Shown here piece by piece: positions 51,045-59,763 of a stretch of DNA of 64,000 bases. The notes under the pieces are model-generated. The model worked only from the letters and a program-made list of their open reading frames with translations, ran no database searches and was not told where the DNA came from. Location of the stretch: positions 122,161-186,160 of the forward strand of contig CABQER010000001.1 of the NCBI GenBank assembly GCA_902463235.1, written 5' to 3'. The DNA comes from an uncultured Faecalibacterium sp. (GTDB taxonomy: Bacteria > Bacillota > Clostridia > Oscillospirales > Ruminococcaceae). The number at the start of each line of letters is the position of its first letter. Within the stretch, counting starts at the first letter, position 1. Both the position numbers and the translations under genes were made by a program.

Positions 51045-51833
51045 TCAGAACTCTAATGCAGGGCTTACCTCATTGCGGCGCTGTGCCTGCACGATGCAGT
51101 CCTTTTCCGGCACGACACCGGCTGCACCCAAGGTGGTGAACACGGTCTGCAGGGCAAGTGCGGGTGTGTTATTCTCCTGCGAGAGATGGCACAGGGCAAA
51201 CTTTTTGCAGCCGCTCTGGATAAGTTCCAAAAGCTTTGCGGAGCATTCATCGTTGGAAAGATGTCCCCGCACGCTCTCGATGCGGGCGCGCAGATAGTAG
51301 GGGTAGGGCCCGCTGCGCAGCATGTGCAGGTCGTAGTTGCTTTCCAGCGCCACAAGGTCGCAGCCGGAAAGCGCCTCGTGCACCGGCGGGGTCAGAGTAC
51401 CAAGGTCGGTGGCGATGGTCATGGTCTTATCATCCGGGGTGTGGATGCGGTAGCCCACGCAGGGAACATCGTGGCTGGTGGGAAAGGACTGCACCCCGAA
51501 GCAGCCGATATCCTCTTCCCTGCCCTCCAACGCATTCAGCTCACAGTTGGCGGGCACGATATCGTTGGCGTCCAGAAAATCCAGCGTAGCCGCTGCACCG
51601 TACACCGGCAGCGGGTTCTTTTTCAGGAAGGTGGAAAGCCCCTTGACGTGGTCGCTGTGCTCGTGGGTGACAAGGATGCCCGCGCAATCGCTGATGGCAA
51701 GCCCCAGAGATTTGAGCGCTGCCGTAGTGGTGCGCACCCCCTTGCCCATATCCACGATGAGGTACTGCGCACCGCAGCGCACCACGCTGCTGTTGCCGGA
51801 GGAACCGGAATACAATGAAATGAACTCTGCCAT
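51045..51833 (-). CDS. walJ: WalJ/YycJ-like metallo-beta-lactamase-fold hydrolase
   Basis: A 262-residue MBL-fold protein with LYSGSSGNSSVV at the N-terminus, the HEHSDH metal motif near residue 57, ATDLG and a late CHLSQENN. This matches WalJ (YycJ), which in other Firmicutes is encoded with walRK and has been reported to act as a nuclease in DNA repair. Here walRK is absent and murA is upstream. Confidence 0.85.
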   Translation of the reverse strand: MAEFISLYSGSSGNSSVVRCGAQYLIVDMGKGVRTTTAALKSLGLAISDCAGILVTHEHSDHVKGLSTFLKKNPLPVYGAAATLDFLDANDIVPANCELNALEGREEDIGCFGVQSFPTSHDVPCVGYRIHTPDDKTMTIATDLGTLTPPVHEALSGCDLVALESNYDLHMLRSGPYPYYLRARIESVRGHLSNDECSAKLLELIQSGCKKFALCHLSQENNTPALALQTVFTTLGAAGVVPEKDCIVQAQRRNEVSPALEF

Positions 51834-51859
51834 GAAAACCTCTTATGTTAAAACCTGAA

Positions 51860-51894
51860 AACAGCCCGCCGCACAGAACTTACGGCAGGCTGTT
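51860..51894 (-). terminator. Hairpin between murA and walJ
   Basis: AACAGCCCGCCG (51860-51871) pairs with CGGCAGGCTGTT (51883-51894) with a G-U. The T-run is short on the minus strand and longer on the plus strand. Confidence 0.6.
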
Positions 51895-51909
51895 TGTTTT
51901 TTGTTTGTG

Positions 51910-53196
51910 TTAAAGGGCCTGTTCCAGCGCAGCGGGCACCCGCTCCACCTTGCTGATCTCTGCACCCAGACCGCGCAGCTTTTCCACGATATTCTCGTAG
52001 CCGCGCTCGATATGACCGATCTCCTCGATCTCGCTGGTGCCATCGGCCATCAAAGCGGCCACCACCATAGCAGCACCGGCACGCAGGTCGGAGGCGCGCA
52101 GCGGGGCGGGGCTAAGCTTTTCCACGCCCTCAAACACGGCCACCTGACCGTCCACCTGTACGCTGGCACCCATCTTGCGCAACTCGTCCACATAGCGGAA
52201 GCGGTTGTCCCACACGCTCTCGGTGATGGTGCTGGTGCCCTTGGCCACGCTCAGCAGCACGCCCATCAGGGGCTGCATATCGGTAGGGAAGCCGGGGTGC
52301 GGCATGGTGTTGATCTTAAGCGGCAGAATATCGCCGGTACGGGACACCCGCACAGCATCGTCAAATTCTTCCACAGTGACCCCTGCACGGCGCAGCTTGG
52401 CCGTGATGGGCTCCAAGTGCTTGGGGGTGACGTTCTTGATGAGCACATCGCCGCCGGTGGCAGCAGCAGCCACCATATAGCTGCCGGCTTCGATCTGATC
52501 CGGGATGATACTGTAAGTGCAGCCGTGCATCTTTTCCACGCCGCGCACCTTGATGACATCCGTACCGGCACCGCGCACGTCTGCGCCGCACATATTCAAA
52601 AAGTTTGCCAGATCCACCACATGGGGCTCCTTGGCGCAGTTTTCCAGAATGGTCTGACCCTTGGCCATGACCGCAGAGAGCATACCGTTCATGGTAGCGC
52701 CCACGCTGACCTTATCAAAGAAGATATGGGCACCGGTCAGCTCCTGCTTGGAGCGCACGGTGATCATGCCGTAGTCCACGCTGTCCTCTGCGCCCAGCGC
52801 ACTGAACACCTTCAGGTGCTGGTCGATGGGGCGGGGGCCCAGATTGCAGCCGCCGGGCATGGCAACCTGTGCCTTGCCAAAACGGGAGAGCAGCGCGCCG
52901 AGGAAGTAGTAGCTGGCGCGCATCTGACGGGACAGATCGTCCGGGACATTGGTGGTGACCAGATGCCGTGTATCGATCTCGTAGGTGTTGCGGTTGAGCA
53001 TCTTCACCTGTGCACCAAGGGTACTCAGGATCTTGAGGCTGACCGATACATCGCTGATATCGGGCAAGTTTTCGATCACGCAGACATCCGCTGCCAGAAT
53101 AGTAGCAGGCAGAATACCCACAGCCGCATTTTTTGCGCCGGAAATGGTCACTTCTCCGTGCAGGGGCTTACCGCCGGTAATAACAAATTTCTCCAC
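51910..53196 (-). CDS. murA: UDP-N-acetylglucosamine 1-carboxyvinyltransferase
   Basis: MurA catalyses the first committed step of peptidoglycan synthesis, adding enolpyruvate from PEP to UDP-GlcNAc. The 428-residue protein has ITGGKPLHGEVTISGAKNAA and the catalytic cysteine in MPGGCNLGPRPID, so it should be fosfomycin-sensitive. The start is a GTG at 53196 with AAGGAG 9 nt upstream; the longer ATG frame has no family similarity. A 9-bp hairpin sits just before the ribosome site, and a promoter about 130 nt upstream. Confidence 0.96.
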   Translation of the reverse strand: MEKFVITGGKPLHGEVTISGAKNAAVGILPATILAADVCVIENLPDISDVSVSLKILSTLGAQVKMLNRNTYEIDTRHLVTTNVPDDLSRQMRASYYFLGALLSRFGKAQVAMPGGCNLGPRPIDQHLKVFSALGAEDSVDYGMITVRSKQELTGAHIFFDKVSVGATMNGMLSAVMAKGQTILENCAKEPHVVDLANFLNMCGADVRGAGTDVIKVRGVEKMHGCTYSIIPDQIEAGSYMVAAAATGGDVLIKNVTPKHLEPITAKLRRAGVTVEEFDDAVRVSRTGDILPLKINTMPHPGFPTDMQPLMGVLLSVAKGTSTITESVWDNRFRYVDELRKMGASVQVDGQVAVFEGVEKLSPAPLRASDLRAGAAMVVAALMADGTSEIEEIGHIERGYENIVEKLRGLGAEISKVERVPAALEQAL

Positions 53197-53216
53197 TTTT
53201 ATGATCTCCTTGTCAA

Positions 53217-53235
53217 AGGCCTGTGCCACAGGCCT
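53217..53235 (-). promoter_or_regulatory. Hairpin in the murA leader
   Basis: AGGCCTGTG (53217-53225) and CACAGGCCT (53227-53235) form a near-perfect palindrome 6 nt upstream of the murA Shine-Dalgarno. No T-run follows. It may affect mRNA stability or translation. Confidence 0.4.
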
Positions 53236-53324
53236 GTTAAGGCTACTGAAAGCATTCCATTTCGTTACTTGTACCGCCAGGGTGTACAGATTTACCAACA
53301 CCGGGGCAGATTTATAACTATCCT

Positions 53325-53352
53325 ATTATACACTACTTCCACAAAAAAGCAA
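53325..53352 (-). promoter_or_regulatory. Promoter of murA
   Basis: TTGCTT (53347-53352), a 16-nt spacer and a perfect TATAAT (53325-53330) on the minus strand. Confidence 0.6.
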
Positions 53353-53476
53353 AGCCCGATTTGTATCTGTTTCATTATTTTCTGTTTTGCCCAGATTACA
53401 CGCGGATATTCCAAAAATTTATTAAAATTTCATCAATTTTGACCAAAACTGACCCGGATTTTACCCTTTGGCGATA

Positions 53477-55498
53477 TCACCAAACGTGATCCTCGCACCG
53501 CGCTTCCGGGATCCAGCCCAGCTGATAGGCCGTTACCAGCTGCTTAAGATCATGCACGCGCTCCCGCAGCACCTCGCCCTCGTCCGTATCTTCCACGAGA
53601 ATGCGATGATTTTCGGTCTCCAGAATGTTCTTCTGGGACAGGATATCCAAGTTCTCCCGCACTGCCTTCTCTGCGCTTTCAAAGGGCTGATGGGTGCGCA
53701 GGGACATGGTGCGGCTGGAATACACCAGCGTATACCCGGCAATGCCGGTCTTTTCGTGGTAGGCGCGGCAGAACCCGCCGTCAATGACCACCAGCCGTCC
53801 CCCGCCTTTGATGGGGCTCTCGCCGTTTTTCTCCTGCACCGGCACATGGCCGTTGACGATATGGCTCGTGCCCGGCAGGCCGAACTCTGCCAGAATGCGG
53901 CGGCAGGCGGCTTCATCGTTGTACCAGCTATAATAGGGGTCCTTGACCTCCGTATGGGTGGCGGGGTCGGCGATATACAGCCGCTCGAAGGTAGTCATGG
54001 CGCTGCGGCCGAACAACGGCGAAAGCTTGCCGCACCACAGATACCACAGAAAATCCTGTCCGCTCTGGCGGGCGGCGCTGCCCTCCGCCCCGTAGTAGCC
54101 ACGGCGGGCACGGGCGTCGCAGTAATCCATCAGGGCACGGCCGGAGTAGCGGCGTCCCTCGAAGTGCTCCACCGCAAAGCCGCCCTTCGTGTTCATGGGC
54201 ACAGCGCCGTGGTAGAGCAGATTGCCGTTTTCAATGTGGTACACGCTGCCCTTGGCATACAAAAATTCAATATGCTGTTGTAATTTCTCGCTCTGCCGGA
54301 AGGACTGCACCAGTTTTTGCAGTACCAGCTGCTCGTCCGGGTTCAGCTTTGCGGGGTCTGCCGGGTCTACCGTGGGGAAGGCGGTGTCCCGCAGGGGGTA
54401 GCTCTTCTCCCCTACCTGCACGGTGTGGGCGTCCCAGTCGATGCGGCGCAGATAATCCCGCCCCTGCATCTGGAAATCCGGGTTGCGGTCGATGACCTGA
54501 CATTCCAGTTTGAACATGAGGATGGAGATGGCCTTGTGCATCACAGCGCAGCGGTGAAGCATTCCCTCCGTATAGGGGCCGCGGGCGGCGTCCGTGTGGG
54601 GCATCCAGATAGAAAGATCATCTTCGCCGTAGAACTGCTCCGCCATGCGCTGCAAGTGCCGCAGGTTGATGCCGTAGCAATCCTCCAGCATCCCGTGGTT
54701 GTGGTAGGCAAGCGTAGTTTTAAGTACCGTACAGATGCAGATGGGACTGCCGGCAGCAGCACCCATCCACACCACGTCATGGTTGCCCCACTGGATATCT
54801 ACATTGTGGTGGCGCATCAGCAGATCCAGAATAATGTCCGGGCGGGGACCGCGGTCAAACAAATCGCCCACGATATGCAGCTTATCCACCGCCAGATGCT
54901 TGATGAGTTCACACAGGCGCACGATAAAGCGGTCGGCGCGGCCATTCTCGATGATGCTGCCCACGATCTGGCCGTAGTACAGGTCTTTGTCGTGATCCTC
55001 AAAGTGGGCGTGGAGCAGCTCGTCCAGAATATAGCCGCAGCTGGAGGGCAAACAACGGCGCACATGGTCGCGGGTGTGCTTGGAGGACACCAGACGGCAG
55101 ATGTCGATCAGCTGGAGAAGGGTCTGGGTATACCACTGCTCCAGTGCATCCTCGGTGGTGCATCGCGCCTTGAGCTGGGGCAGTTTTTCGGTGGGATAGT
55201 AGATCAGGGTCGCAAGCTCGGCACGGGCTGCTTCCGGCATGGTATCGCCCAGCACGGCATCCACCTTTTCCCGGATGACACCGGAGGCAGAATTCAGGAT
55301 ATGCACAAAGGCTTCGTTCTCACCGTGCAGGTCACTCATGAAATGCTCCGTACCCTTGGGCAGCTTGAGCAGCGCCTGTGTGCTGATGATCTCGCTGGCA
55401 GCCGCCGCCTGCGAGGGGTAATCTCTGGCCAGCAGGGTCAGATACTTCAGATTATCGCGGATCTCATCGGTTTCGGTGCGCATGGTCTCCTCCATCAT
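53477..55498 (-). CDS. fbp: Fructose-1,6-bisphosphatase class III
   Basis: The Firmicutes-type gluconeogenic fructose-bisphosphatase. The 673-residue protein is family length and has the metallophosphatase motifs SDLHGENEAF, GDLFDRGPRPD and WGNHDVVWMGAAAG. The ATG at 55498 has AAGGA 8 nt upstream; an upstream in-frame extension lacks similarity. It is divergent from the PflX-like gene, sharing a symmetrical promoter region. Confidence 0.95.
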   Translation of the reverse strand: MMEETMRTETDEIRDNLKYLTLLARDYPSQAAAASEIISTQALLKLPKGTEHFMSDLHGENEAFVHILNSASGVIREKVDAVLGDTMPEAARAELATLIYYPTEKLPQLKARCTTEDALEQWYTQTLLQLIDICRLVSSKHTRDHVRRCLPSSCGYILDELLHAHFEDHDKDLYYGQIVGSIIENGRADRFIVRLCELIKHLAVDKLHIVGDLFDRGPRPDIILDLLMRHHNVDIQWGNHDVVWMGAAAGSPICICTVLKTTLAYHNHGMLEDCYGINLRHLQRMAEQFYGEDDLSIWMPHTDAARGPYTEGMLHRCAVMHKAISILMFKLECQVIDRNPDFQMQGRDYLRRIDWDAHTVQVGEKSYPLRDTAFPTVDPADPAKLNPDEQLVLQKLVQSFRQSEKLQQHIEFLYAKGSVYHIENGNLLYHGAVPMNTKGGFAVEHFEGRRYSGRALMDYCDARARRGYYGAEGSAARQSGQDFLWYLWCGKLSPLFGRSAMTTFERLYIADPATHTEVKDPYYSWYNDEAACRRILAEFGLPGTSHIVNGHVPVQEKNGESPIKGGGRLVVIDGGFCRAYHEKTGIAGYTLVYSSRTMSLRTHQPFESAEKAVRENLDILSQKNILETENHRILVEDTDEGEVLRERVHDLKQLVTAYQLGWIPEARCEDHVW

Positions 55499-55556
55499 AA
55501 CGCATTCCTTGCCCTGCAAAGATGTTGCGTTTTTTGCATTATCGTTTCTCTGTATT

Positions 55557-55594
55557 TCAGTATAGCACGAATGGCACCAAAAGTGGTATACTGA
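55557..55594. promoter_or_regulatory. Symmetrical divergent promoter region between fbp and the radical SAM gene
   Basis: TCAGTATA (55557-55564) and TATACTGA (55587-55594) are exact inverted copies, each containing a TATACT -10 pointing outward to fbp (minus) and to the radical SAM gene (plus). An inner ACCA/TGGT pair lies between. The -35 elements are weak, so an activator or repressor may act here. Confidence 0.5.
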
Positions 55595-55628
55595 ATACGA
55601 AAATTTTAAGCAAAGGACTTTGGATATT

Positions 55629-56543
55629 ATGCCGAAAACCATTTCCGTTCCCACTCGCTGCACCCTCTGCCCCCGCCGCTGCGGTGCCGACCGTGCCGCC
55701 GGGCGCACCGGCTTCTGCGGGGCGGGCGCTACGTTAAAGGCGGCCCGTGCTGCCCTGCACCACTGGGAGGAGCCCTGCATCAGCGGTACAAGGGGCAGCG
55801 GCACGGTGTTCTTTTCCGGCTGCACCCTCAAGTGCTGCTTCTGCCAGAACTACCCCATCAGTGCCGAGGGGCTGGGCAAAGAGATCACCGTGGAGCATCT
55901 GGCTGAGATCTTTTTGAATTTACAGGCGCAGGGCGCACACAACATCAATCTGGTCACCCCCGGGCAGTGGCAGCCGTGGATCATTGCCGCACTAGATCTT
56001 GCCCGCGCCAAGGGACTGCGACTGCCCATTGTGTGCAACACCGGCGGCTACGAAACCGTGGAGAGCGTGGAGGCGTGGCGCGGGTACATCGACATCTGGC
56101 TGGCTGATCTAAAATATGTGTCCTCTGCCCTTTCCGCAGAGCTTTCCGCCGCGCCGGACTATTTTGCACAGGCAAAGCCCGCCATCGAGGCCATGATGGC
56201 GCAGGCGGGGCACCCGGTGTTCGATGCAGACGGCATCCTGCAAAAGGGGGTCATCCTGCGGCATCTGGCGCTGCCGGGTCATGTGGAGGACAGCTTTGCT
56301 GTGCTGGACCAGATGGCTGCGTGGAACGACGCCGACCCCGGGTGCTTTCTGCCCAGTGTCATGAGCCAGTACACTCCCTTCTACAAGGCCGCAGAGCACG
56401 GCATCGGGCGGCGCATCACCACCTACGAATACCGCCGGGTGGTGAACTACGCCATGGACAAGGGGCTTGTGCAGGGCTATATGCAGCAGAAGAGCAGCGC
56501 CAAGGAGGAATACACCCCCAGCTTTGACCTGACCGGGGTGTAA
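55629..56543 (+). CDS. PflX-like radical SAM protein (COG1313)
   Basis: A 304-residue radical SAM protein. The N-terminus has an extra cysteine set (CTLCPRRC, then GFCGAG) and the radical SAM motif is SGCTLKCCFCQN. This arrangement fits COG1313 (PflX), related to pyruvate formate-lyase activases but of unknown substrate. The ATG at 55629 has AAAGGA 11 nt upstream; a TTG three codons earlier is too close to it. No glycyl-radical enzyme is adjacent. Confidence 0.82.
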   Translation: MPKTISVPTRCTLCPRRCGADRAAGRTGFCGAGATLKAARAALHHWEEPCISGTRGSGTVFFSGCTLKCCFCQNYPISAEGLGKEITVEHLAEIFLNLQAQGAHNINLVTPGQWQPWIIAALDLARAKGLRLPIVCNTGGYETVESVEAWRGYIDIWLADLKYVSSALSAELSAAPDYFAQAKPAIEAMMAQAGHPVFDADGILQKGVILRHLALPGHVEDSFAVLDQMAAWNDADPGCFLPSVMSQYTPFYKAAEHGIGRRITTYEYRRVVNYAMDKGLVQGYMQQKSSAKEEYTPSFDLTGV

Positions 56544-56604
56544 TTCTGCGGCAGGGCAGCTTTTTCGGCAACTTTACCAAATTTTCGGTTTTATTTTCTC
56601 TTGC

Positions 56605-56616
56605 TTGCGCGCGCAA
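56605..56616. promoter_or_regulatory. Palindromic operator candidate upstream of the sugar kinase promoter
   Basis: TTGCGCGCGCAA is a perfect 12-nt palindrome with a central CG, 4 nt upstream of the -35 box. Its form resembles LacI-family operators. No regulator gene lies nearby. Confidence 0.35.
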
Positions 56617-56620
56617 ACCC

Positions 56621-56649
56621 TTGCATTCTGTCCGGGAACGCACTATAAT
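56621..56649 (+). promoter_or_regulatory. Promoter of the sugar kinase gene
   Basis: TTGCAT (56621-56626), a 17-nt spacer and a perfect TATAAT (56644-56649). Confidence 0.7.
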
Positions 56650-56706
56650 GGATACAACGATGTGTTAATAGTTGCGAGTGTCCGCAATGTTATCAGGAGG
56701 AGCGTT

Positions 56707-57795
56707 ATGGAACATTTCAATCCGATCCTTGGCAGCGAACCCAATGGCCAGAAGTTCATCACCTGTGGTGAGATCATGCTGCGCCTGACCCCGCCGAACT
56801 ACGAAAAGATCCGCATGGCATCCGGCTTTGAGGCCAGTTACGGCGGCAGCGAGGCCAACATTGCGCTGGCGCTGGCAAACCTTGGCGTAGACAGCACCTT
56901 CTTCAGCGTAGTGCCCAACAACAGTCTGGGCAAAAGCGCTGTGCGCTGGCTGCGCTCCAACGATGTGCACTGCACCCCCATGATCCTGACCGAGCCGGAC
57001 GAGACCCCTTCTAACCGTCTGGGTACTTATTATCTGGAGACCGGCTACGGCATCCGCGCTTCCAAGGTCATCTACGACCGTAAGCACAGCGCCATTACCG
57101 AGTACGATTTTTCTCAGGTAGATCTGGACGCTCTGCTGGACGGCTACGACTGGCTGCACCTCAGCGGCATTACCCCGGCACTGGCACCCAACTGCCGCAG
57201 CCTGATCCTTGATATGCTGAAGGTTGCCAAGAAGAAGGGCCTGACCGTGAGCTTTGACGGCAACTTCCGCTCCACCCTGTGGACTTGGGAGGAAGCGCGG
57301 GATTTCTGTACCGAGTGCCTGCCCTATGTGGATGTGCTGATGGGCATTGAGCCTTACCACCTGTGGAAGGACGAAAACGACCACAGCAAGGGCGATTGGA
57401 AGGACGGCGTACCTCTGCAGCCCAGCTACGAGCAGCAGGACGAGATCTTCCAGCGGTTTATCGAGCGCTACCCCAACCTGAAGTGCATCGCCCGCCATGT
57501 GCGCTACGCCCACAGCGGCAGTGAAAACAGCCTGAAAGCCTTTATGTGGTACGAGGGTCATACCTTCGAAAGCAAGCTGTACACCTTTAATATTCTGGAC
57601 CGCGTGGGCGGCGGCGACGCCTTTGCCAGCGGCCTGATCTACGCCATGCTGCACAACTACAAGGCCATGGATATGATCAACTTTGCGGTAGCCAGCAGCG
57701 CCATCAAGCACACCATCCACGGCGATGCCAACATCACCGATGATGTGAGCACCATCCGCAACCTGATGAACATGAACTACGATATCAAGCGGTAA
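56707..57795 (+). CDS. kdgK: PfkB-family sugar kinase, probable 2-dehydro-3-deoxygluconate kinase
   Basis: A 362-residue ribokinase-family enzyme. The N-terminal substrate motif is GGSEANIALALANLG, SFDGNFRSTLW lies mid-protein and the C-terminal anion-hole motif is DRVGGGDAFASGL with the catalytic aspartate. The RxGxYYLE and NFR patterns resemble KDG kinases, which feed pectin or uronate breakdown products into the Entner-Doudoroff route. AGGAGG precedes the ATG at 56707. Substrate is inferred from family resemblance only; no uronate genes are nearby. Confidence 0.8.
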   Translation: MEHFNPILGSEPNGQKFITCGEIMLRLTPPNYEKIRMASGFEASYGGSEANIALALANLGVDSTFFSVVPNNSLGKSAVRWLRSNDVHCTPMILTEPDETPSNRLGTYYLETGYGIRASKVIYDRKHSAITEYDFSQVDLDALLDGYDWLHLSGITPALAPNCRSLILDMLKVAKKKGLTVSFDGNFRSTLWTWEEARDFCTECLPYVDVLMGIEPYHLWKDENDHSKGDWKDGVPLQPSYEQQDEIFQRFIERYPNLKCIARHVRYAHSGSENSLKAFMWYEGHTFESKLYTFNILDRVGGGDAFASGLIYAMLHNYKAMDMINFAVASSAIKHTIHGDANITDDVSTIRNLMNMNYDIKR

Positions 57796-57811
57796 ACCGC
57801 ATACAGCAACA

Positions 57812-57845
57812 GGCTCCCCGCCATTTGGCGGGGAGCCGTTTTTTT
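57812..57845 (+). terminator. Terminator after the sugar kinase
   Basis: GGCTCCCCGCC (57812-57822) pairs perfectly with GGCGGGGAGCC (57827-57837), followed by TTTTTTT. Confidence 0.92.
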
Positions 57846-57865
57846 GCATTGCAATCGCGGGACAC

Positions 57866-57907
57866 AGAAAAAGGGCGTTCCAACCATAAGCGGATGGAAT
57901 ACCCTTT
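57866..57907 (-). terminator. Terminator after the ABC transporter operon
   Basis: The 13-nt arms at 57870-57882 and 57895-57907 pair with one mismatch and one G-U; the minus-strand RNA ends in TTTTTCTG. Confidence 0.7.
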
Positions 57908-57916
57908 TGTTCTGGC

Positions 57917-58714
57917 TTAGTTGGACAGGATCATGCGGTCGTTGGCAAACTCGCCGCCGCTGGCGATCTGGAACTTTGCCAGCAGGTCAGAGACGTGCAG
58001 CTTCTGCTTTTCCTCCCCTGCCACGTCGTAGATGATATGACCCTCGTGCATCATGATGAGACGGTTGCCGTACTTGATGGCATCCTTCATGTTGTGGGTG
58101 ATCATCATGGTGGTCAGGTGGTTTTCTTCCACGATGCGTGCCGAAAGGGTAAGCACCTTCAGCGCCGTTTTGGGGTCCAGTGCGGCGGTGTGCTCGTCCA
58201 GCAGCAGGAGTTTGGGCTTGTTCATGGTAGCCATCAGCAGGGTCAGTGCCTGCCGCTGACCGCCGGAAAGCAGCCCCACGCGGGCGGTCAGGCGATCCTC
58301 AAGGCCAAGATCAAGAGTCTTGAGCAGTTCGCGGTACTGCTCCCGCTCGGCCTTGGTGATGCCGATGCGCAAGGTGCGGCGCTTGCCGCGCCGGGCTGCC
58401 AGCGCCAGATTTTCCTCGATCTGCATGGTGGCGGCAGTGCCGGTCATGGGGTCCTGGAACACGCGGCCAATGTAGGCGGCGCGCTGATGCTCGCTCAGGC
58501 GGGTGACGTCCACGCCGTCGATCAAAATCTTGCCCTCGTCCACCGGCCATACACCGGCAACGGCATTCAGCATGGTGGATTTACCTGCACCGTTGCCGCC
58601 GATGACGGTTACGAAATCGCCCTCGTTCAGCTTCAGGTTCAACCCGTTCAGGGCTGTTTTCTGGTTCACCGTGCCTGCATTGAAGGTTTTGGAAACATTT
58701 TGGATCTCAAGCAT
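57917..58714 (-). CDS. ABC transporter ATP-binding protein (TrpZ-like)
   Basis: A 265-residue ABC ATPase with Walker A GGNGAGKST, signature LLSGGQRQALTLL, Walker B LLLLDEHTAALD and the switch histidine in MMITHNM. DEHTAALDP is typical of the ATPases paired with ABC_sub_bind-type (TrpXYZ-like) systems. The ATG at 58714 has GGAGGG about 9 nt upstream and overlaps the permease gene by 8 nt. Confidence 0.92.
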   Translation of the reverse strand: MLEIQNVSKTFNAGTVNQKTALNGLNLKLNEGDFVTVIGGNGAGKSTMLNAVAGVWPVDEGKILIDGVDVTRLSEHQRAAYIGRVFQDPMTGTAATMQIEENLALAARRGKRRTLRIGITKAEREQYRELLKTLDLGLEDRLTARVGLLSGGQRQALTLLMATMNKPKLLLLDEHTAALDPKTALKVLTLSARIVEENHLTTMMITHNMKDAIKYGNRLIMMHEGHIIYDVAGEEKQKLHVSDLLAKFQIASGGEFANDRMILSN

Positions 58715-59648
58715 TTTTTGCGCCCTCCTTTGCCTTTTTGACCGGCTTCGAGAAGTATTTGCCCTTCCAGTACGGCACGGCAAGGAACACTGCCACCACG
58801 GAGGCACTGAGCAGCTTGAGCAGGTTTGCGTCAAAGCCCAGTGTCAGCACCAGCTGAATGACGATATAATAGATGATCGCGCCGATGGAAACAGAGGCCA
58901 TCTTGAGGGCAAAGTTGTGGATAATGCGGCTAAAAACAGCCTCGCCGATGATGACAGCAGCCAGACCGATGACGATAGCACCGCGTCCCATGCCGACGTC
59001 TGCAAAGCCCTGATACTGGCTGAGCAGCGCACCGGACAGTGCCACCAGCGCATTGGAAACGGCCAGACCCAGCACGATGTTGAAGTTGGTATTGATACCC
59101 TGTGCGCGGGACATGGCAGGGTTAGAGCCGGTAGCGCGGATGCCGCAGCCAAGCTCCGTACCGAAGAACCAGTACAGCACCCCGATAACAACCACCGTAA
59201 CAAGGATGACCATGATGATGGGGTTATGCAGGGCAAATTCCTTGACCCAGCGCAGGGAGATAAGCAGACCGTATTTGTCCACGTTGATGGACTGGTTGGC
59301 CTTGCCCATAATCTTCAGGTTGATGGAATACAGCGCCAGCTGGGTCAGGATACCGGCCAGAATGGCGGGAATGCCCATAAAGGTGTGCAGCAGGCCGGTG
59401 ACAAGGCCGGTAGCAAGGCCGGCCAGCACAGCCACCAGCAATGCTGCCCAGACATTCATGCCGGAAAGCAGGCACATGACGCACACCGCGCCGCCGGTAC
59501 CGAAGCTGCCGTCCACGGTCAGGTCGGCTACATCCAGAATACGGTAGGTCAGGTACACGCCAATGGCCATGATACCCCAGATAAGCCCCTGCGCACAGGC
59601 ACCCGGTAAAGCGCCCGGCAGGTTTGCAAGTCTTGCAATGATCTCCAA
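58707..59648 (-). CDS. ABC transporter permease (TrpY-like)
   Basis: A 313-residue branched-chain-amino-acid/TrpY-type permease with about eight hydrophobic segments, including LIWGIMAIGVYLTYRILDVADLTVDGSF, seen near residues 22-49, and GIRATGSNPAMSRAQGI as the ATPase-contact loop. It lies between the solute-binding protein and ATPase genes. CCTCCTAAAC upstream gives AGGAGG before the ATG. Confidence 0.92.
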   Translation of the reverse strand: MEIIARLANLPGALPGACAQGLIWGIMAIGVYLTYRILDVADLTVDGSFGTGGAVCVMCLLSGMNVWAALLVAVLAGLATGLVTGLLHTFMGIPAILAGILTQLALYSINLKIMGKANQSINVDKYGLLISLRWVKEFALHNPIIMVILVTVVVIGVLYWFFGTELGCGIRATGSNPAMSRAQGINTNFNIVLGLAVSNALVALSGALLSQYQGFADVGMGRGAIVIGLAAVIIGEAVFSRIIHNFALKMASVSIGAIIYYIVIQLVLTLGFDANLLKLLSASVVAVFLAVPYWKGKYFSKPVKKAKEGAKNA

Positions 59649-59681
59649 AACAATTTCCTCCTAAACGTTACACTTTTTTAT

Positions 59682-59734
59682 CTCCCGCTTTGATACGGGA
59701 AAGCGGAGAAGAGTAAAATATGCTCTCCTCCGCT
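59682..59734 (-). promoter_or_regulatory. Hairpins between binding-protein and permease genes
   Basis: AGCGGAGAAGAG (59702-59713) pairs with CTCTCCTCCGCT (59723-59734), and a second TCCCG/CGGGA hairpin lies at 59683-59700. Without a strong minus-strand T-run, this probably protects the binding-protein mRNA or gives partial termination, raising binding protein over permease. Confidence 0.55.
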
Positions 59735-59763
59735 ATTTTTATTTTGTTCCGGTTTTGCTGTTA

